Shown: positions 1 through 9,475 of the stretch, in pieces
Layout of the letters: the number at the start of each line of letters is the position of its first letter
Numbering within the stretch: position 1 is the stretch's first letter
Origin: Serratia quinivorans
GTDB taxonomy: Bacteria; Pseudomonadota; Gammaproteobacteria; Enterobacterales; Enterobacteriaceae
Length of the DNA: 64,000 nt
Assembly (NCBI GenBank): GCA_900457075.1
Contig: UGYN01000002.1
Coordinates: 5,456,001-5,520,000, forward strand
Direction: 5' to 3'
The notes under the pieces: generated by a model
What the model was told of the DNA's origin: nothing
Seen by the model: the letters and a program-made list of their open reading frames with translations, nothing else
Database searches by the model: none
Position numbers and translations under genes: made by a program

Positions 1-120
1 CGTGAACGTCTGGCGGTAGCCGATGTGCCTGCGCCCTTCCGGGGCTCTTCCATCGCACTGATCACCGCCGGGCTGATGTCGCTGGCCTTTATGGGCTTTA
101 CCGGGCTGGTGAAATTCTAA
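1..120 (+). CDS. rsxA: RsxA, C-terminal end (partial)
   Basis: The window opens inside this gene; 39 codons and a TAA stop are visible, ending in ...[15 protein letters not shown]. The tail matches the last membrane helix of RsxA/RnfA, an integral membrane subunit of the Rsx (Rnf-type) electron-transport complex that keeps SoxR reduced. The stop overlaps the rsxB start (TAATG), which is the tight coupling seen in rsx operons. The upstream part lies outside the window, so start and length cannot be judged. Confidence 0.93.
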
Positions 121-692
121 TGACCGCGTTATGGATTGCGATTGCTGCGTTAAGCGCCCTTGGCCTGCTGTTCGGTCTGGTGCTGGGCTATGCCGCGCGC
201 CGCTTTGAAGTGGAAGAAGATCCGGTGGCCGAACAGGTCGATGAGATCCTGCCACAGAGCCAGTGCGGCCAGTGCGGTTACCCCGGTTGCCGTCCTTATG
301 CCGAAGCCGTCGCCAACGGTGAGATGATTAACAAATGCGCTCCGGGTGGCGAGCAGGTGATGCTGAAGCTGGCAGAATTGCTCAACGTCGAACCACAGCC
401 GCTCGGTAGCGAAGCCGTCGCCGAACCTGTGCGCCAGGTGGCCTACATTGACGAGGCCAACTGCATCGGCTGCACCAAGTGCATTCAGGCCTGTCCGGTG
501 GACGCCATCGTCGGCGCTACCCGCGCCATGCATACCGTCATTACCGATCTTTGTACCGGCTGCGACCTGTGCGTTGCGCCGTGCCCTACCGACTGTATTG
601 AAATGAGACCGGTCGCCACCACTACCGCCAACTGGAAGTGGGACATGAAGACGATCCCGGTGCAAGTGATCCACGTGGAGCAACATGCTTAA
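120..692 (+). CDS. rsxB: Electron transport complex subunit RsxB (polyferredoxin)
   Basis: A 190-residue iron-sulfur subunit of the Rsx/Rnf complex. An N-terminal hydrophobic anchor (about residues 3-25) is followed by a Cys-rich Fe-S domain (CGQCGYPGC about residue 49, further Cys near 74) and two ferredoxin-type 4Fe-4S motifs ([12 protein letters not shown] and [12 protein letters not shown]). It relays electrons between the flavin subunits and RsxC. The start codon overlaps the rsxA stop and its 3' end overlaps rsxC by 8 bp, so the three are translationally coupled. Length and motifs are standard for the family. Confidence 0.97.
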   Translation: MTALWIAIAALSALGLLFGLVLGYAARRFEVEEDPVAEQVDEILPQSQCGQCGYPGCRPYAEAVANGEMINKCAPGGEQVMLKLAELLNVEPQPLGSEAVAEPVRQVAYIDEANCIGCTKCIQACPVDAIVGATRAMHTVITDLCTGCDLCVAPCPTDCIEMRPVATTTANWKWDMKTIPVQVIHVEQHA

Positions 693-2913
693 TCTGTTCG
701 CCGCCTTCAAAAAAGACCGGATTTGGGATTTCGACGGCGGGATCCATCCGCCGGAAATGAAGACCCAGTCCAGCGGTGTCCCGCTGCGTACCGCCCCGCT
801 GCCGGATAAGTTTATTATCCCGTTGCAACAGCATCTGGGGCCGGAAGGTGAACTGTGCGTCAAGGTCGGCGACGCCGTGCTGAAAGGCCAGCCGCTGACC
901 GTCGGCCGGGGCCGTACCGTACCGGTGCACGCACCGACCTCCGGCACCATCAGCGCCATCACACCGCATATCACCGCTCACCCTTCCGGGCTGGCAGAAC
1001 TGTGCGTGATTATTCAACCTGACGGCGAAGACCGCTGGTGCGAGCGTGCGCCGGTAGCCGACTACCGTCAACTGACCGCCAGCGAGTTGATCCAACGTAT
1101 TCATCAGGCCGGCATCGCCGGGCTGGGTGGCGCCGGTTTCCCGACCGCCAGCAAGTTGCAGGGCGGCATGAACGGGGTGGAAACCCTGATCCTCAACGCC
1201 GCCGAGTGCGAGCCCTATATCACTGCCGATGACCGCTTGATGCAGGAACATGCCGATCAGGTGATTGAAGGCACGCAGATCCTGCGCCACCTGCTGCAAC
1301 CCAAGGTCACGCTGATTGGCATCGAGGACAATAAGCCCGAAGCGATCGCCGCGTTGAAACTGGCGCTGCGCGGTCAGCCAGGTATTGCCCTGCGGGTGAT
1401 CCCGACCAAATACCCTTCTGGCGGCGCCAAACAGCTCACCAAGATCCTGATTGGCAAGGAAGTGCCGCACGGCAAGCACTCTTCCGCTATTGGCGTGCTG
1501 ATGCAGAACGTCGGTACTGCCTTTGCCATTAAACGTGCGATTGTCGACGGCGAGCCGCTGATCGAACGCGTGGTGACTCTGACCGGTGAAGCTCTAAGCC
1601 TGCCGGGCAACCTGTGGGCGCGCATAGGCACACCGGTACAACACCTGTTGAAATTTGCCGGTTTCCAGCCTCAGGCTCAGCAAATGGTAGTGATGGGCGG
1701 CCCGCTGATGGGCTTTACCCTGCCCGCGCTCCACGTCCCCATCGTTAAGATAAGCAACTGTATTCTGGCCCCCTCGGTCAGCGAAATGGCACCACAAGAA
1801 CAGGAACAGTCCTGTATTCGCTGTGGCCTGTGCGTTGATGCCTGCCCGGCGGGCCTGTTACCGCAGCAACTTTACTGGTTCAGCCGCGGCGAAGAACACG
1901 AAAAGGCCCGCAATCATAATCTGTTCGATTGCATTGAATGTGGTGCCTGCGCCTTTGTCTGCCCGAGCAATATCCCGCTGGTGCAGTACTACCGCCAGGA
2001 AAAGGCCGAGATCAAGGCCATCGATCTGGAAGCGGCACGCACGGCTGAGGCCAAGGCGCGTTACGAAGCCAAGTTGGCGCGTCTGGAACGTGAAAAACTG
2101 GCGCGTGAAGAGCGCCATAAGAAAGCGGCAGTCAAACTGACCGATGGCGACCAGGATGCGGTTCAGGCGGCCCTGGCGCGAGTTCGCAGTAAAAATGCTG
2201 TACCGGCGACCGGCACCATCAGCGGCGACGCACCGGACAACAGCGAGATGATCGCGGCCCGCGAAGCCCGTAAAGCGCAGGCTCGTGAACGACGTGCTCA
2301 GCAGGAAACTGCTATAGCACCGGTAGCAACTTCGGCTAGCGAAGATGAAGATCCACGCAAGGCCGCAGTTGCCGCTGCGCTGGCACGAGTCAAAGCCAAG
2401 AAAGCGGCGCAGCCGGCCACAGCGGTGGAAACTCCTGCCGAATCACCCGCAGTGGTGACGGAAGAAGATCCACGCAAGGCCGCAGTTGCCGCTGCGCTGG
2501 CACGAGTTAAGGCCAAGAAAGCGGCGCAGCAGGCCACAGAGGTGGAAACTCCGGCCGAATCGCCGGCAGTGGTGACGGAAGAAGATCCACGCAAGGCCGC
2601 GGTTGCCGCTGCGCTGGCGCGAGTTAAGGCCAAGAAAGCGGCGCAGCAGGCCACAGCGGTGGAAACTCCGGCCGAATCACCCGCAGTGGTGACGGAAGAA
2701 GATCCACGCAAGGCCGCAGTCGCAGCAGCCATTGCCCGCGCCAAAGCCAAGAAAGCGGCGCAGCAGGCCGCAGCGGTGGAAACTCCAGCCGAATCACCCG
2801 CAGTGGTGACGGAAGAAGACCCGCGCAAGGCCGCAGTCGCAGCAGCCATTGCCCGCGCCAAAGCTAAAAGAGCGGCGCAAAGTCTGACCACGGCGGATAC
2901 GGATAAAGAGTGA
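685..2913 (+). CDS. rsxC: Electron transport complex subunit RsxC
   Basis: A 742-residue peripheral subunit that accepts electrons from NADH. A glycine-rich nucleotide/FMN-binding segment ([13 protein letters not shown], about residue 147) precedes two 4Fe-4S motifs ([12 protein letters not shown], about 377, and [12 protein letters not shown], about 416). After about residue 440 the chain becomes an Ala/Lys/Arg/Glu-rich, probably helical tail that ends in almost five tandem copies of a 39-residue unit beginning [12 protein letters not shown]. coli RsxC has a comparable repetitive tail, so this is typical, but copy number is likely strain-variable. It starts inside the rsxB 3' end and is followed at once by a terminator, so unlike E. 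coli it is not directly followed by rsxD. Confidence 0.97.
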   Translation: MLNLFAAFKKDRIWDFDGGIHPPEMKTQSSGVPLRTAPLPDKFIIPLQQHLGPEGELCVKVGDAVLKGQPLTVGRGRTVPVHAPTSGTISAITPHITAHPSGLAELCVIIQPDGEDRWCERAPVADYRQLTASELIQRIHQAGIAGLGGAGFPTASKLQGGMNGVETLILNAAECEPYITADDRLMQEHADQVIEGTQILRHLLQPKVTLIGIEDNKPEAIAALKLALRGQPGIALRVIPTKYPSGGAKQLTKILIGKEVPHGKHSSAIGVLMQNVGTAFAIKRAIVDGEPLIERVVTLTGEALSLPGNLWARIGTPVQHLLKFAGFQPQAQQMVVMGGPLMGFTLPALHVPIVKISNCILAPSVSEMAPQEQEQSCIRCGLCVDACPAGLLPQQLYWFSRGEEHEKARNHNLFDCIECGACAFVCPSNIPLVQYYRQEKAEIKAIDLEAARTAEAKARYEAKLARLEREKLAREERHKKAAVKLTDGDQDAVQAALARVRSKNAVPATGTISGDAPDNSEMIAAREARKAQARERRAQQETAIAPVATSASEDEDPRKAAVAAALARVKAKKAAQPATAVETPAESPAVVTEEDPRKAAVAAALARVKAKKAAQQATEVETPAESPAVVTEEDPRKAAVAAALARVKAKKAAQQATAVETPAESPAVVTEEDPRKAAVAAAIARAKAKKAAQQAAAVETPAESPAVVTEEDPRKAAVAAAIARAKAKRAAQSLTTADTDKE
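2347..2895 (+). repeat. 117-bp tandem repeat in the rsxC tail
   Basis: In-frame units start at 2347, 2464, 2581, 2698 and 2815, each 117 bp (39 codons); the last is partial. Units 1-3 read [19 protein letters not shown]; units 4-5 change this to AIARAKAK. The linker [12 protein letters not shown] is nearly invariant, also in DNA, which points to recent expansion or homogenisation by recombination. Confidence 0.95.
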
Positions 2914-2921
2914 CGGTGAGA

Positions 2922-2950
2922 GGTGCCTTGCAGGGCGCAAGGCACTTTTT
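2922..2950 (+). terminator. Rho-independent terminator after rsxC
   Basis: An 8-bp stem GTGCCTTG / CAAGGCAC with a 7-nt loop is followed by TTTTT, starting 10 nt after the rsxC stop. It would end the rsxABC transcript before the opposing regulator gene and separates it from rsxDGE. Confidence 0.82.
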
Positions 2951-3842
2951 AATCGATAGAAATCAGATAGGTATAATCAACGTCAATCTGGCGCATCTTG
3001 GAATCCAGACTCCTCGCCTTAGTTTGAATAATCTCCATCTCCACGCTCCCCTTCACCTCATGGCGCAACCCTGGCATCACGTGGGTAATCAGATAAGCGA
3101 AAAATTTTGTACACTCCATGGCGCTTCCCTGATGGTTGATAGAGATATATTCGCGCCCGACAATAGGGATGGTGTCGATATGGTGGCCCGACAAAATATC
3201 CTGTTTGTTCTCAGGATCCACCGCCATGATGTGGGTAGCCGAATATTGGCTGTCATCCGTGCTGCGGACGGAATGGATGCTGTACACCCGATGGCAGTCC
3301 ACACTCAGGCCACGGAAGAAATCGGTAAAAATCTCGTCCTTCATCGCCATACAGGACGAATGTTCGATCTCCGTTTCCGAAGAGAAATCCAACTGCCGCG
3401 AGAACCCCACCAGTTGCATGTTCGGCAGCGTCAGGCGCTTCACCTCAGGGTAAAAATCGGCCGCAAAATCGGCGTCGAAACTAAAACGCGGCATCAGGTT
3501 CTTCACGTCCCAATGTTCCATCGAGCGGTAACGATTGGGGGTGGTTTCGAAGCGCTGTTTGAACATACGGGTAAAGGTTTGCTGCGAGTCGAAGCCCAGT
3601 TCGTCTGATATATCGATGATGGAACGGTGGGTAATGCGTAACGCCACCGCAGCGCGCGTCAGAATGCGTGAACGGATATAGGTGGCGAGTTGAATGCCGG
3701 TGATGCGTTTGAACTTGCGTTGCAGGTGCCATTTGGAATAGCCGGAAATGCGCGCGACTTCGTCCAGGTTTGGCCGTTTCTCCAGATGTATCTCAACCCA
3801 CTCAATTAACTCTTCAATAAAAAATACATCTTCATTTGTCAT
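2949..3842 (-). CDS. AraC-family regulator, Rob-like (HTH plus GyrI-like domain)
   Basis: A 297-residue protein with an N-terminal AraC/XylS double helix-turn-helix (about 8-108). Its GYSKWHLQRKFKRITG and FDSQQTFTRMFKQRF segments are close to those of Rob/SoxS/MarA. The C-terminal part (about 120-297) resembles the GyrI-like effector domain of Rob in length and position. It is convergent with rsxC and divergent from rsxD, splitting an operon that is continuous in E. coli. Because Rsx acts on SoxR signalling, a Rob/SoxS-type regulator here suggests control of rsxDGE or a redox regulon, but that is inferred from position. It is probably not Rob itself, since the protein is quite divergent. Confidence 0.88.
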   Translation of the reverse strand: MTNEDVFFIEELIEWVEIHLEKRPNLDEVARISGYSKWHLQRKFKRITGIQLATYIRSRILTRAAVALRITHRSIIDISDELGFDSQQTFTRMFKQRFETTPNRYRSMEHWDVKNLMPRFSFDADFAADFYPEVKRLTLPNMQLVGFSRQLDFSSETEIEHSSCMAMKDEIFTDFFRGLSVDCHRVYSIHSVRSTDDSQYSATHIMAVDPENKQDILSGHHIDTIPIVGREYISINHQGSAMECTKFFAYLITHVMPGLRHEVKGSVEMEIIQTKARSLDSKMRQIDVDYTYLISID

Positions 3843-4223
3843 TAATTTACATTCACTAACTCAATAATACTCGGGATAATAACCCACATAGATTATGTAA
3901 AAGTTGTTATTTTGTGCGAAAAAACGAACCAAAAAAAACCATATCAATCCAGAGGTTATTGCCTGCCACCGGCCATAAATACCGGCAGTTTCGATCTTGC
4001 ACTACCAATCTAGCCCGATTATATAACCAACAAAAATCCGATCGCGCCATAGGTCGGAGAAATTTAGGATTACATCCAGTGCTAAAAGGCTAATAGCCCT
4101 ACAATTAAGACGTATTACCCTCCGGGTGATTCAGGTAGAATGCAGCGCTATAATTTTTCCTGCGTCTCCGCTGAGAGGCGCGTTGAACCTGCCGATGTCC
4201 GGCAAAGATAGGTGTAGTTCTCT
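3843..4223. promoter_or_regulatory. Divergent control region, Rob-like regulator / rsxD
   Basis: This 381-bp AT-rich region lies between the two divergent start codons. On the + strand a perfect -10 hexamer TATAAT is at 4149-4154; no good -35 sits 16-18 bp upstream, which would fit an activator-dependent promoter. The remaining leader of rsxD (about 4160-4223) contains a hairpin-capable stretch with CTGAGA and TTGAACCTG words. Because a terminator closes rsxABC, rsxDGE-nth need a promoter here. Confidence 0.55.
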
Positions 4224-5309
4224 ATGAAGTTCAGGCCGGTACAACCCACAGCCAGCAAAGGCTTGCACATCGCCAGTTCCCCCTTCACCCATAACCAGCA
4301 AAGCACCAGCCGTATGATGCTGTGGGTGATGTTGGCCTGCATTCCCGGGATCGCTGCGCAGGTATGGTTTTTTGGCTATGGCACGCTGGTCCAGACCGCA
4401 CTGGCGATGATCGTCGCCCTGCTGGCGGAAGGGATCATCCTTTCTCTGCGCAAATTGCCGGTGCGCACCCGGCTGGCGGATAACTCGGCCCTGCTGACCG
4501 CCCTGTTGCTCGGCATCAGTCTGCCGCCACTGGCCCCCTGGTGGATGATTGTCATCGGCACCTTCTTCGCCATCGTTATTGCCAAACAACTGTATGGCGG
4601 CCTCGGGCAGAATCCGTTCAATCCGGCCATGGTCGGTTATGTGGTGTTGCTGATCGCCTTCCCGGTTCAGATGACCAGTTGGTTACCGCCGGATGAACTG
4701 CGGGCTACCGCGCTGTCGTTCCAGGATACCCTGTTGGCTATTTTCAGCGGCCACACGACGCAGGGCGCCACCATCCATGAACTGCAAATGGGTATTGACG
4801 GCATCAGCCAGGCCACCCCGCTCGACGGTTTCAAAACCGGCCTGCGCAGCGGTCATAGCGTTGAGCAGGTGCTGCAACAGCCGCTGTTCGGTGGCACATT
4901 GGCCGGTATCGGCTGGCAATGGGTTAATCTCGGTTTCCTGGCCGGTGGCCTGTTTATGCTGGGTCGTCGTCTGATCCACTGGCAGATCCCCTTCAGCATG
5001 CTGGCGGCCATCGCCCTGTGTTCCGGTTTGGCCTGGTGGCTTGACCCGGCGCAGCAGGCCTCGCCGCTGATCCACCTGTTCTCCGGTGCCAGCATGCTGG
5101 GCGCATTCTTTATTGCTACCGATCCGGTCAGTGCCTCCACCACGCCGAAAGGCCGCCTGATTTACGGCGCATTGGTGGGCGTGCTGGTGTGGCTAATTCG
5201 CGTTTACGGCGGTTATCCGGACGGCGTAGCCTTTGCGGTGTTGCTGGCCAACATTACTGTCCCACTGATCGACCACTACACGCAGCCGCGCGTGTACGGT
5301 CACCGCTAA
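4224..5309 (+). CDS. rsxD: Electron transport complex subunit RsxD
   Basis: A 361-residue membrane subunit with about ten hydrophobic helices. The motif GISQATPLD (about residue 193) carries the Thr to which FMN is covalently attached in RnfD/RsxD proteins. The C-terminus [15 protein letters not shown] is near identical to E. coli. The N-terminus is about 11 residues longer than E. coli RsxD before the conserved [10 protein letters not shown]; an ATG with little Shine-Dalgarno is used. It begins the second half of the split rsx operon (rsxD-rsxG-rsxE-nth). Confidence 0.96.
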   Translation: MKFRPVQPTASKGLHIASSPFTHNQQSTSRMMLWVMLACIPGIAAQVWFFGYGTLVQTALAMIVALLAEGIILSLRKLPVRTRLADNSALLTALLLGISLPPLAPWWMIVIGTFFAIVIAKQLYGGLGQNPFNPAMVGYVVLLIAFPVQMTSWLPPDELRATALSFQDTLLAIFSGHTTQGATIHELQMGIDGISQATPLDGFKTGLRSGHSVEQVLQQPLFGGTLAGIGWQWVNLGFLAGGLFMLGRRLIHWQIPFSMLAAIALCSGLAWWLDPAQQASPLIHLFSGASMLGAFFIATDPVSASTTPKGRLIYGALVGVLVWLIRVYGGYPDGVAFAVLLANITVPLIDHYTQPRVYGHR

Positions 5310-5318
5310 GGAGCCATG

Positions 5319-5948
5319 ATGCTAAATTCAATGAGAAAGCATGGCACCACGTTGGCGGTGTTTGCCGCTGTGACCACCGGCCTGACTGCGGTAGTCCACA
5401 GCCTGACGCAGAACACCATCGCCCACCAGGCCGCACTGCAGCAAAAGGCGCTGCTTGATCAGGTGGTGCCGCCAGAACATTACGACAACAATATGCAGAC
5501 CGAGTGTTTCCTGGTCAGCAACCCGGCGTTGGGCAACGATGCGCCACATCGCCTGTATCTGGCGCGTAAAAATGGCCAACCCACCGCCGCTGCACTGGAA
5601 ACCACCGCGCCGGACGGTTATTCCGGCGCCATTCAATTGCTGGTCGGTGCCGATTTCAACGGTACCGTGCTGGGTACCCGGGTGGTGGCACACCATGAAA
5701 CCCCTGGCCTCGGCGATAAAATCGAACTGCGTATATCGAACTGGATCTCGTTTTTCAGCGGTAAAAAAATTGATGGCCCGGACGATAAACGTTGGGCGGT
5801 GAAGAAAGACGGCGGTATGTTCGATCAGTTCACCGGCGCCACCATCACGCCGCGTGCAGTGGTCAATGCCGTTCGACGCACGGCGTTGTATATGGAAACG
5901 CTGCCGCCTAAACTTGATAGCTTACCTGCCTGTGGAGCCAGCGAATGA
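5319..5948 (+). CDS. rsxG: Electron transport complex subunit RsxG (FMN-binding)
   Basis: About 209 residues with one N-terminal membrane anchor (about 9-30) and a periplasmic domain. The motif [12 protein letters not shown] (about 172-183) contains the Thr that carries covalent FMN in RnfG/RsxG. ATG codons at 5316 and 5319 both follow AAGGAG (5308-5313); 5319 has the better spacing and matches the E. coli start MLxxxRKHG. The Shine-Dalgarno overlaps the rsxD stop, and the gene end overlaps rsxE by 4 bp. Confidence 0.95.
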   Translation: MLNSMRKHGTTLAVFAAVTTGLTAVVHSLTQNTIAHQAALQQKALLDQVVPPEHYDNNMQTECFLVSNPALGNDAPHRLYLARKNGQPTAAALETTAPDGYSGAIQLLVGADFNGTVLGTRVVAHHETPGLGDKIELRISNWISFFSGKKIDGPDDKRWAVKKDGGMFDQFTGATITPRAVVNAVRRTALYMETLPPKLDSLPACGASE

Positions 5949-6643
5949 GTGAAGCCAAAGATCTGATTGTCCAGGGGCTGTGGAAGAACAACTCCGCGCT
6001 GGTGCAATTGTTGGGGATGTGCCCGCTGCTGGCCGTGACCTCTACCGTCACCAACGCCCTCGGGCTGGGGCTGGCGACCACGCTGGTGTTGATACTGACC
6101 AACACCTCGATATCCGCAGTACGCCGCTGGGTGCCGAATGAAGTCCGTATCCCGATTTACGTAATGATCATCGCTGCGGCGGTGAGCATTGTGCAAATGC
6201 TGATCAACGCCTATGCCTTCGGCCTTTATCAGTCGTTGGGGATATTTATCCCGCTGATCGTCACCAACTGTATCGTGGTTGGCCGCGCCGAAGCGGTAGC
6301 CTCTAAAAAACCGGTCGGTCTGTCCGCACTGGACGGCCTGGCGATTGGCCTGGGGGCTACCGGCGTGATGGTGACGCTGGGTGCGATGCGTGAGCTGCTG
6401 GGTAACGGTACCCTGTTCGACGGTGCCGATATGCTGCTGGGCAGTTGGGCCAAGGTACTGCGGATTGAGGTGGTTCACTTCGACAGCCCGTTCCTGCTGG
6501 CGATGCTGCCGCCGGGGGCCTTCATTGGTCTGGGCCTGTTGTTGGCGGTAAAATACCTGATTGACGAAAAAATGAAGGCGCGCACGGCCAAGGCATTATT
6601 GGCCGAACCGGCGCAGGGACAAGGACAGGCAGAAAAAGCGTAA
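5945..6643 (+). CDS. rsxE: Electron transport complex subunit RsxE
   Basis: A 232-residue integral membrane protein with six predicted hydrophobic helices, homologous throughout to RsxE/RnfE (conserved [19 protein letters not shown] near the N-terminus and a [13 protein letters not shown] segment). It pairs with RsxA in the membrane core. It starts inside the rsxG end (ATGA overlap), and its TAA stop overlaps the nth ATG, so nth is co-translated with it. Confidence 0.96.
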   Translation: MSEAKDLIVQGLWKNNSALVQLLGMCPLLAVTSTVTNALGLGLATTLVLILTNTSISAVRRWVPNEVRIPIYVMIIAAAVSIVQMLINAYAFGLYQSLGIFIPLIVTNCIVVGRAEAVASKKPVGLSALDGLAIGLGATGVMVTLGAMRELLGNGTLFDGADMLLGSWAKVLRIEVVHFDSPFLLAMLPPGAFIGLGLLLAVKYLIDEKMKARTAKALLAEPAQGQGQAEKA

Positions 6644-7284
6644 TGAATAAGCAGAAACGGCTGGAAATTCTTACCCGACTACGCGACAACGATCCGCATC
6701 CGACCACCGAGCTGGTGTACACCACGCCGTTTGAGCTGCTGATTGCCGTGCTGCTGTCCGCTCAGGCGACCGACGTCAGCGTCAACAAGGCCACCGCCAA
6801 GCTTTATCCGGTGGCCAACACGCCGGCCGCCATGCTGGCTCTGGGCGTCGACGGCGTTAAAGGCTACATCAAGACCATCGGCCTGTTTAACAGCAAGGCC
6901 GAAAACGTGATCAAAACCTGCCGCATGCTGCTGGAGTTGCACGCAGGTGAGGTGCCGGAAGACCGTGCGGCGCTGGAGGCCTTGCCCGGCGTCGGTCGCA
7001 AGACCGCCAACGTGGTGCTCAATACCGCCTTTGGCTGGCCGACCATTGCCGTCGATACCCATATCTTTCGCGTTTGTAACCGCACTAATTTCGCGCCGGG
7101 CAAAAATGTCGATCTGGTTGAAGAGAAGCTGCTGAAGGTCGTACCGGCCGAATTCAAGGTTGATTGCCACCACTGGTTTATCCTGCACGGGCGCTATACC
7201 TGCATCGCACGAAAACCCCGCTGCGGCTCCTGCATGATTGAAGACCTGTGCGAGTTTAAAGAGAAAGTTTATCCCGACGCCTGA
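6643..7284 (+). CDS. nth: Endonuclease III
   Basis: A 213-residue DNA glycosylase/AP lyase for oxidised pyrimidines. The helix-hairpin-helix LPGVGRKTANVV (about 113-124) includes the catalytic Lys, and VDTHIFRVCNR carries the catalytic Asp (about 138). The C-terminal C-x6-C-x2-C-x5-C cluster (CIARKPRCGSCMIEDLC) binds 4Fe-4S. It is the last gene of the rsxDGE-nth unit, sharing a base with the rsxE stop. A GGGCGC/GCGCCC hairpin lies 8 nt downstream at 7292-7309 but lacks a good T tract. Confidence 0.97.
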   Translation: MNKQKRLEILTRLRDNDPHPTTELVYTTPFELLIAVLLSAQATDVSVNKATAKLYPVANTPAAMLALGVDGVKGYIKTIGLFNSKAENVIKTCRMLLELHAGEVPEDRAALEALPGVGRKTANVVLNTAFGWPTIAVDTHIFRVCNRTNFAPGKNVDLVEEKLLKVVPAEFKVDCHHWFILHGRYTCIARKPRCGSCMIEDLCEFKEKVYPDA

Positions 7285-7885
7285 TTGCCATGGGCGCAAC
7301 CTGGCGCCCCTCTCTCAGCCCCGCCACTGACCTATTTTTTATCGGAAATGTGATATCAAGCAGCAGTAACCTTGGTGTTCTCACGGATTTTAGTGAAAAA
7401 CTCACTTCCCGCTTATTTTCAAGCGGAAAATTAGTCAAATATTGCGGCAAGTCTCACGTTTTGACGATCACATTGTCGTCACAACCGCCAGCGCTGTTTT
7501 CTCAAATTTCTATAATTTTACAAAACCCGCCATATGCACAACATTCCAATGGATTATTCACCCCACCTATTGATATGAACCATAAAAAGCCGATACAGCA
7601 GAATATATCCCTGTTTGAATTCCGTATAGCTTTTAATCAAAACAAAAACTCGGCAAAGTAAATAAAGTTGAAAGTTAATGCTGCATAACATTTGCAACAT
7701 GGTCGTTTCACTTCGCGAGCGTTATATGTAACAGGATATGACAAACGTATTGCCTCGTTGACAAAGATAGTGAACATTAACCGCCGTCATCCCATCCTAT
7801 AACAACGCAGAAGGATGCAGTCCTGCATCACCTTTTGCAATTTCCCGTCTTTCTGAGTCGGGGCAGTGAAAAATCAGAGGTACCA
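7285..7885. promoter_or_regulatory. Long leader/promoter region of dtpA
   Basis: A 601-bp gap of strongly AT-rich sequence. The open frame at 7290-7661 looks non-coding (no recognisable domain, unlike enterobacterial codon use). A perfect -35 word TTGACA lies at 7758-7763 but has no convincing -10 at 16-18 bp; TATAAC at 7799-7804 is a separate -10-like word. In E. coli dtpA is under OmpR; I could not identify OmpR sites by eye. Confidence 0.4.
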
Positions 7886-9406
7886 GTGTCAACAGCAAAC
7901 AACAACAGCGAACACCCTGAAAGCGTTAGTCTCAATGCCTTCAAACAGCCCAAGGCGTTTTACCTGATCTTCTCTATTGAGCTCTGGGAACGTTTTGGTT
8001 ATTACGGTCTGCAAGGCATCATGGCGGTTTATCTGGTCAAGATGCTGGGCCTGAGCGAAGCCGACTCGATCACCCTGTTCTCCTCCTTCAGCGCGCTGGT
8101 GTATGGTTTTGTCGCCATCGGTGGCTGGCTTGGGGATAAAGTACTGGGCTCCAAGCGCGTGATCGTGCTGGGTGCGCTGGTGCTGGCCGTCGGCTATGCC
8201 ATGGTGGCCTACTCCGGCCATGAGATCTTCTGGGTATACCTGGGTATGGCGACCATCGCCGTGGGCAGTGGCCTGTTCAAGGCTAACCCGTCCTCCCTGC
8301 TGTCAACCTGCTACGAGAAAGACGATCCGCGTTTGGACGGTGCATTCACCATGTACTATATGTCCGTCAATATCGGTTCTTTCCTGTCCATGCTGGCCAC
8401 GCCGTGGTTGGCGGCCAAATATGGCTGGAGCGTCGCGTTCTCTCTGAGCGTCGTCGGCATGCTGATCACCCTGGTCAACTTTATGGTGTGTCACAAGTGG
8501 GTGAAACAACACGGTTCCAAGCCTGACTTTAAACCGCTGCAGGTTAAAAAACTGCTGATGGTGCTGGTGGGCGTGGTGGCGCTGGTCGCACTTTCAAGCT
8601 GGCTGCTGCATAACCAGATCATTGCTCGCTGGGCGCTGGCGATTGTTTCCATCGGTATCGTGATTGTGTTCGCCAAAGAAACCTTTGCGCTGCACGGCGC
8701 GGCACGTCGCAAGATGATCGTTGCCTTCCTGTTGATGCTGGAAGCCGTCGTGTTCTTCGTGCTGTACAGCCAGATGCCAACCTCGTTGAACTTCTTCGCC
8801 ATCCACAACGTTGAGCACAACATTCTCGGTCTGGCGTTTGAACCCGAACAGTATCAGGCACTGAACCCGTTCTGGATCATGCTGGCCAGCCCGATTCTGG
8901 CGGCGCTGTATAACAAGATGGGCGACCGTCTGCCGATGCCGCACAAGTTCGCCTTCGGTATGATCCTGTGCTCCGGCGCCTTCCTGGTGTTGCCGTGGGG
9001 CGCCAGCTTCGCCAATGAGCAGGGTATCGTTTCGGTGAACTGGCTGATCCTGAGCTATGCGCTGCAGAGTATCGGCGAACTGATGATCTCCGGCCTGGGC
9101 CTGGCGATGGTCGCGCAGTTGGTGCCACAACGTCTGATGGGCTTTATCATGGGTTCCTGGTTCCTGACCACCGCCGCCGCCGCGCTGATTGCCGGTAAAG
9201 TGGCAGGTCTGACCGCCGTGCCTGGCGACGTCAACGATGCTCACGCTTCACTGGCTATCTACAGCCACGTGTTTATGCAAATCGGTATCGCTACCGCCGT
9301 GATCGCCATCCTGATGATGCTGACCGCGCCGAAGTTGCATCGCATGACGCTGGACACCGCAGAAGATACCGAGAAGAAAGCTCAGGCGGCCGCTATCACC
9401 AACTGA
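7886..9406 (+). CDS. dtpA: Dipeptide/tripeptide permease A
   Basis: A 506-residue proton-coupled peptide transporter (POT/PTR2, major facilitator fold) with about 14 hydrophobic helices. The [20 protein letters not shown] start (E-x-x-E-R-F/Y proton-binding motif) and the [13 protein letters not shown] signature are both present. I place the start at GTG 7886, preceded by AGAGG at 7876-7880 with 5-nt spacing; the N-terminus [20 protein letters not shown] then aligns with E. coli DtpA. An upstream TTG at 7835 is in frame but has no ribosome site. Single gene, followed by a strong terminator. Confidence 0.95.
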   Translation: MSTANNNSEHPESVSLNAFKQPKAFYLIFSIELWERFGYYGLQGIMAVYLVKMLGLSEADSITLFSSFSALVYGFVAIGGWLGDKVLGSKRVIVLGALVLAVGYAMVAYSGHEIFWVYLGMATIAVGSGLFKANPSSLLSTCYEKDDPRLDGAFTMYYMSVNIGSFLSMLATPWLAAKYGWSVAFSLSVVGMLITLVNFMVCHKWVKQHGSKPDFKPLQVKKLLMVLVGVVALVALSSWLLHNQIIARWALAIVSIGIVIVFAKETFALHGAARRKMIVAFLLMLEAVVFFVLYSQMPTSLNFFAIHNVEHNILGLAFEPEQYQALNPFWIMLASPILAALYNKMGDRLPMPHKFAFGMILCSGAFLVLPWGASFANEQGIVSVNWLILSYALQSIGELMISGLGLAMVAQLVPQRLMGFIMGSWFLTTAAAALIAGKVAGLTAVPGDVNDAHASLAIYSHVFMQIGIATAVIAILMMLTAPKLHRMTLDTAEDTEKKAQAAAITN

Positions 9407-9437
9407 TTGCTGACAACGGATTCAGACAGGTAAAAGA

Positions 9438-9469
9438 AAGCCGGGGCATTAATTTGCCCCGGCTTTTTT
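9438..9469. terminator. Bidirectional terminator dtpA / S9 peptidase
   Basis: The stem AAGCCGGGGCA / TGCCCCGGCTT, with an A run before and TTTTT after, sits between two convergent genes and can end both transcripts. Confidence 0.88.
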
Positions 9470-9475
9470 ATGTCA

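Noticed and set aside
150..974. Long minus-strand frame opposite rsxB/rsxC
   Set aside because: Lies antisense to well-conserved rsxB and rsxC; no family match; a shadow of GC-rich codon use.
2298..2945. 215-residue minus-strand frame with Ala/Ser-rich repeats
   Set aside because: It is the antisense image of the rsxC tandem repeat.
4150..4223. Genuine TPP riboswitch at rsxD
   Set aside because: Only the 3' half words occur; no P2/P3 arms, and the gene is not in thiamine metabolism. Kept only as a low-interest observation.
7290..7661. Plus-strand 123-codon frame between nth and dtpA
   Set aside because: AT-rich, no ribosome site or domain; probably leader DNA.
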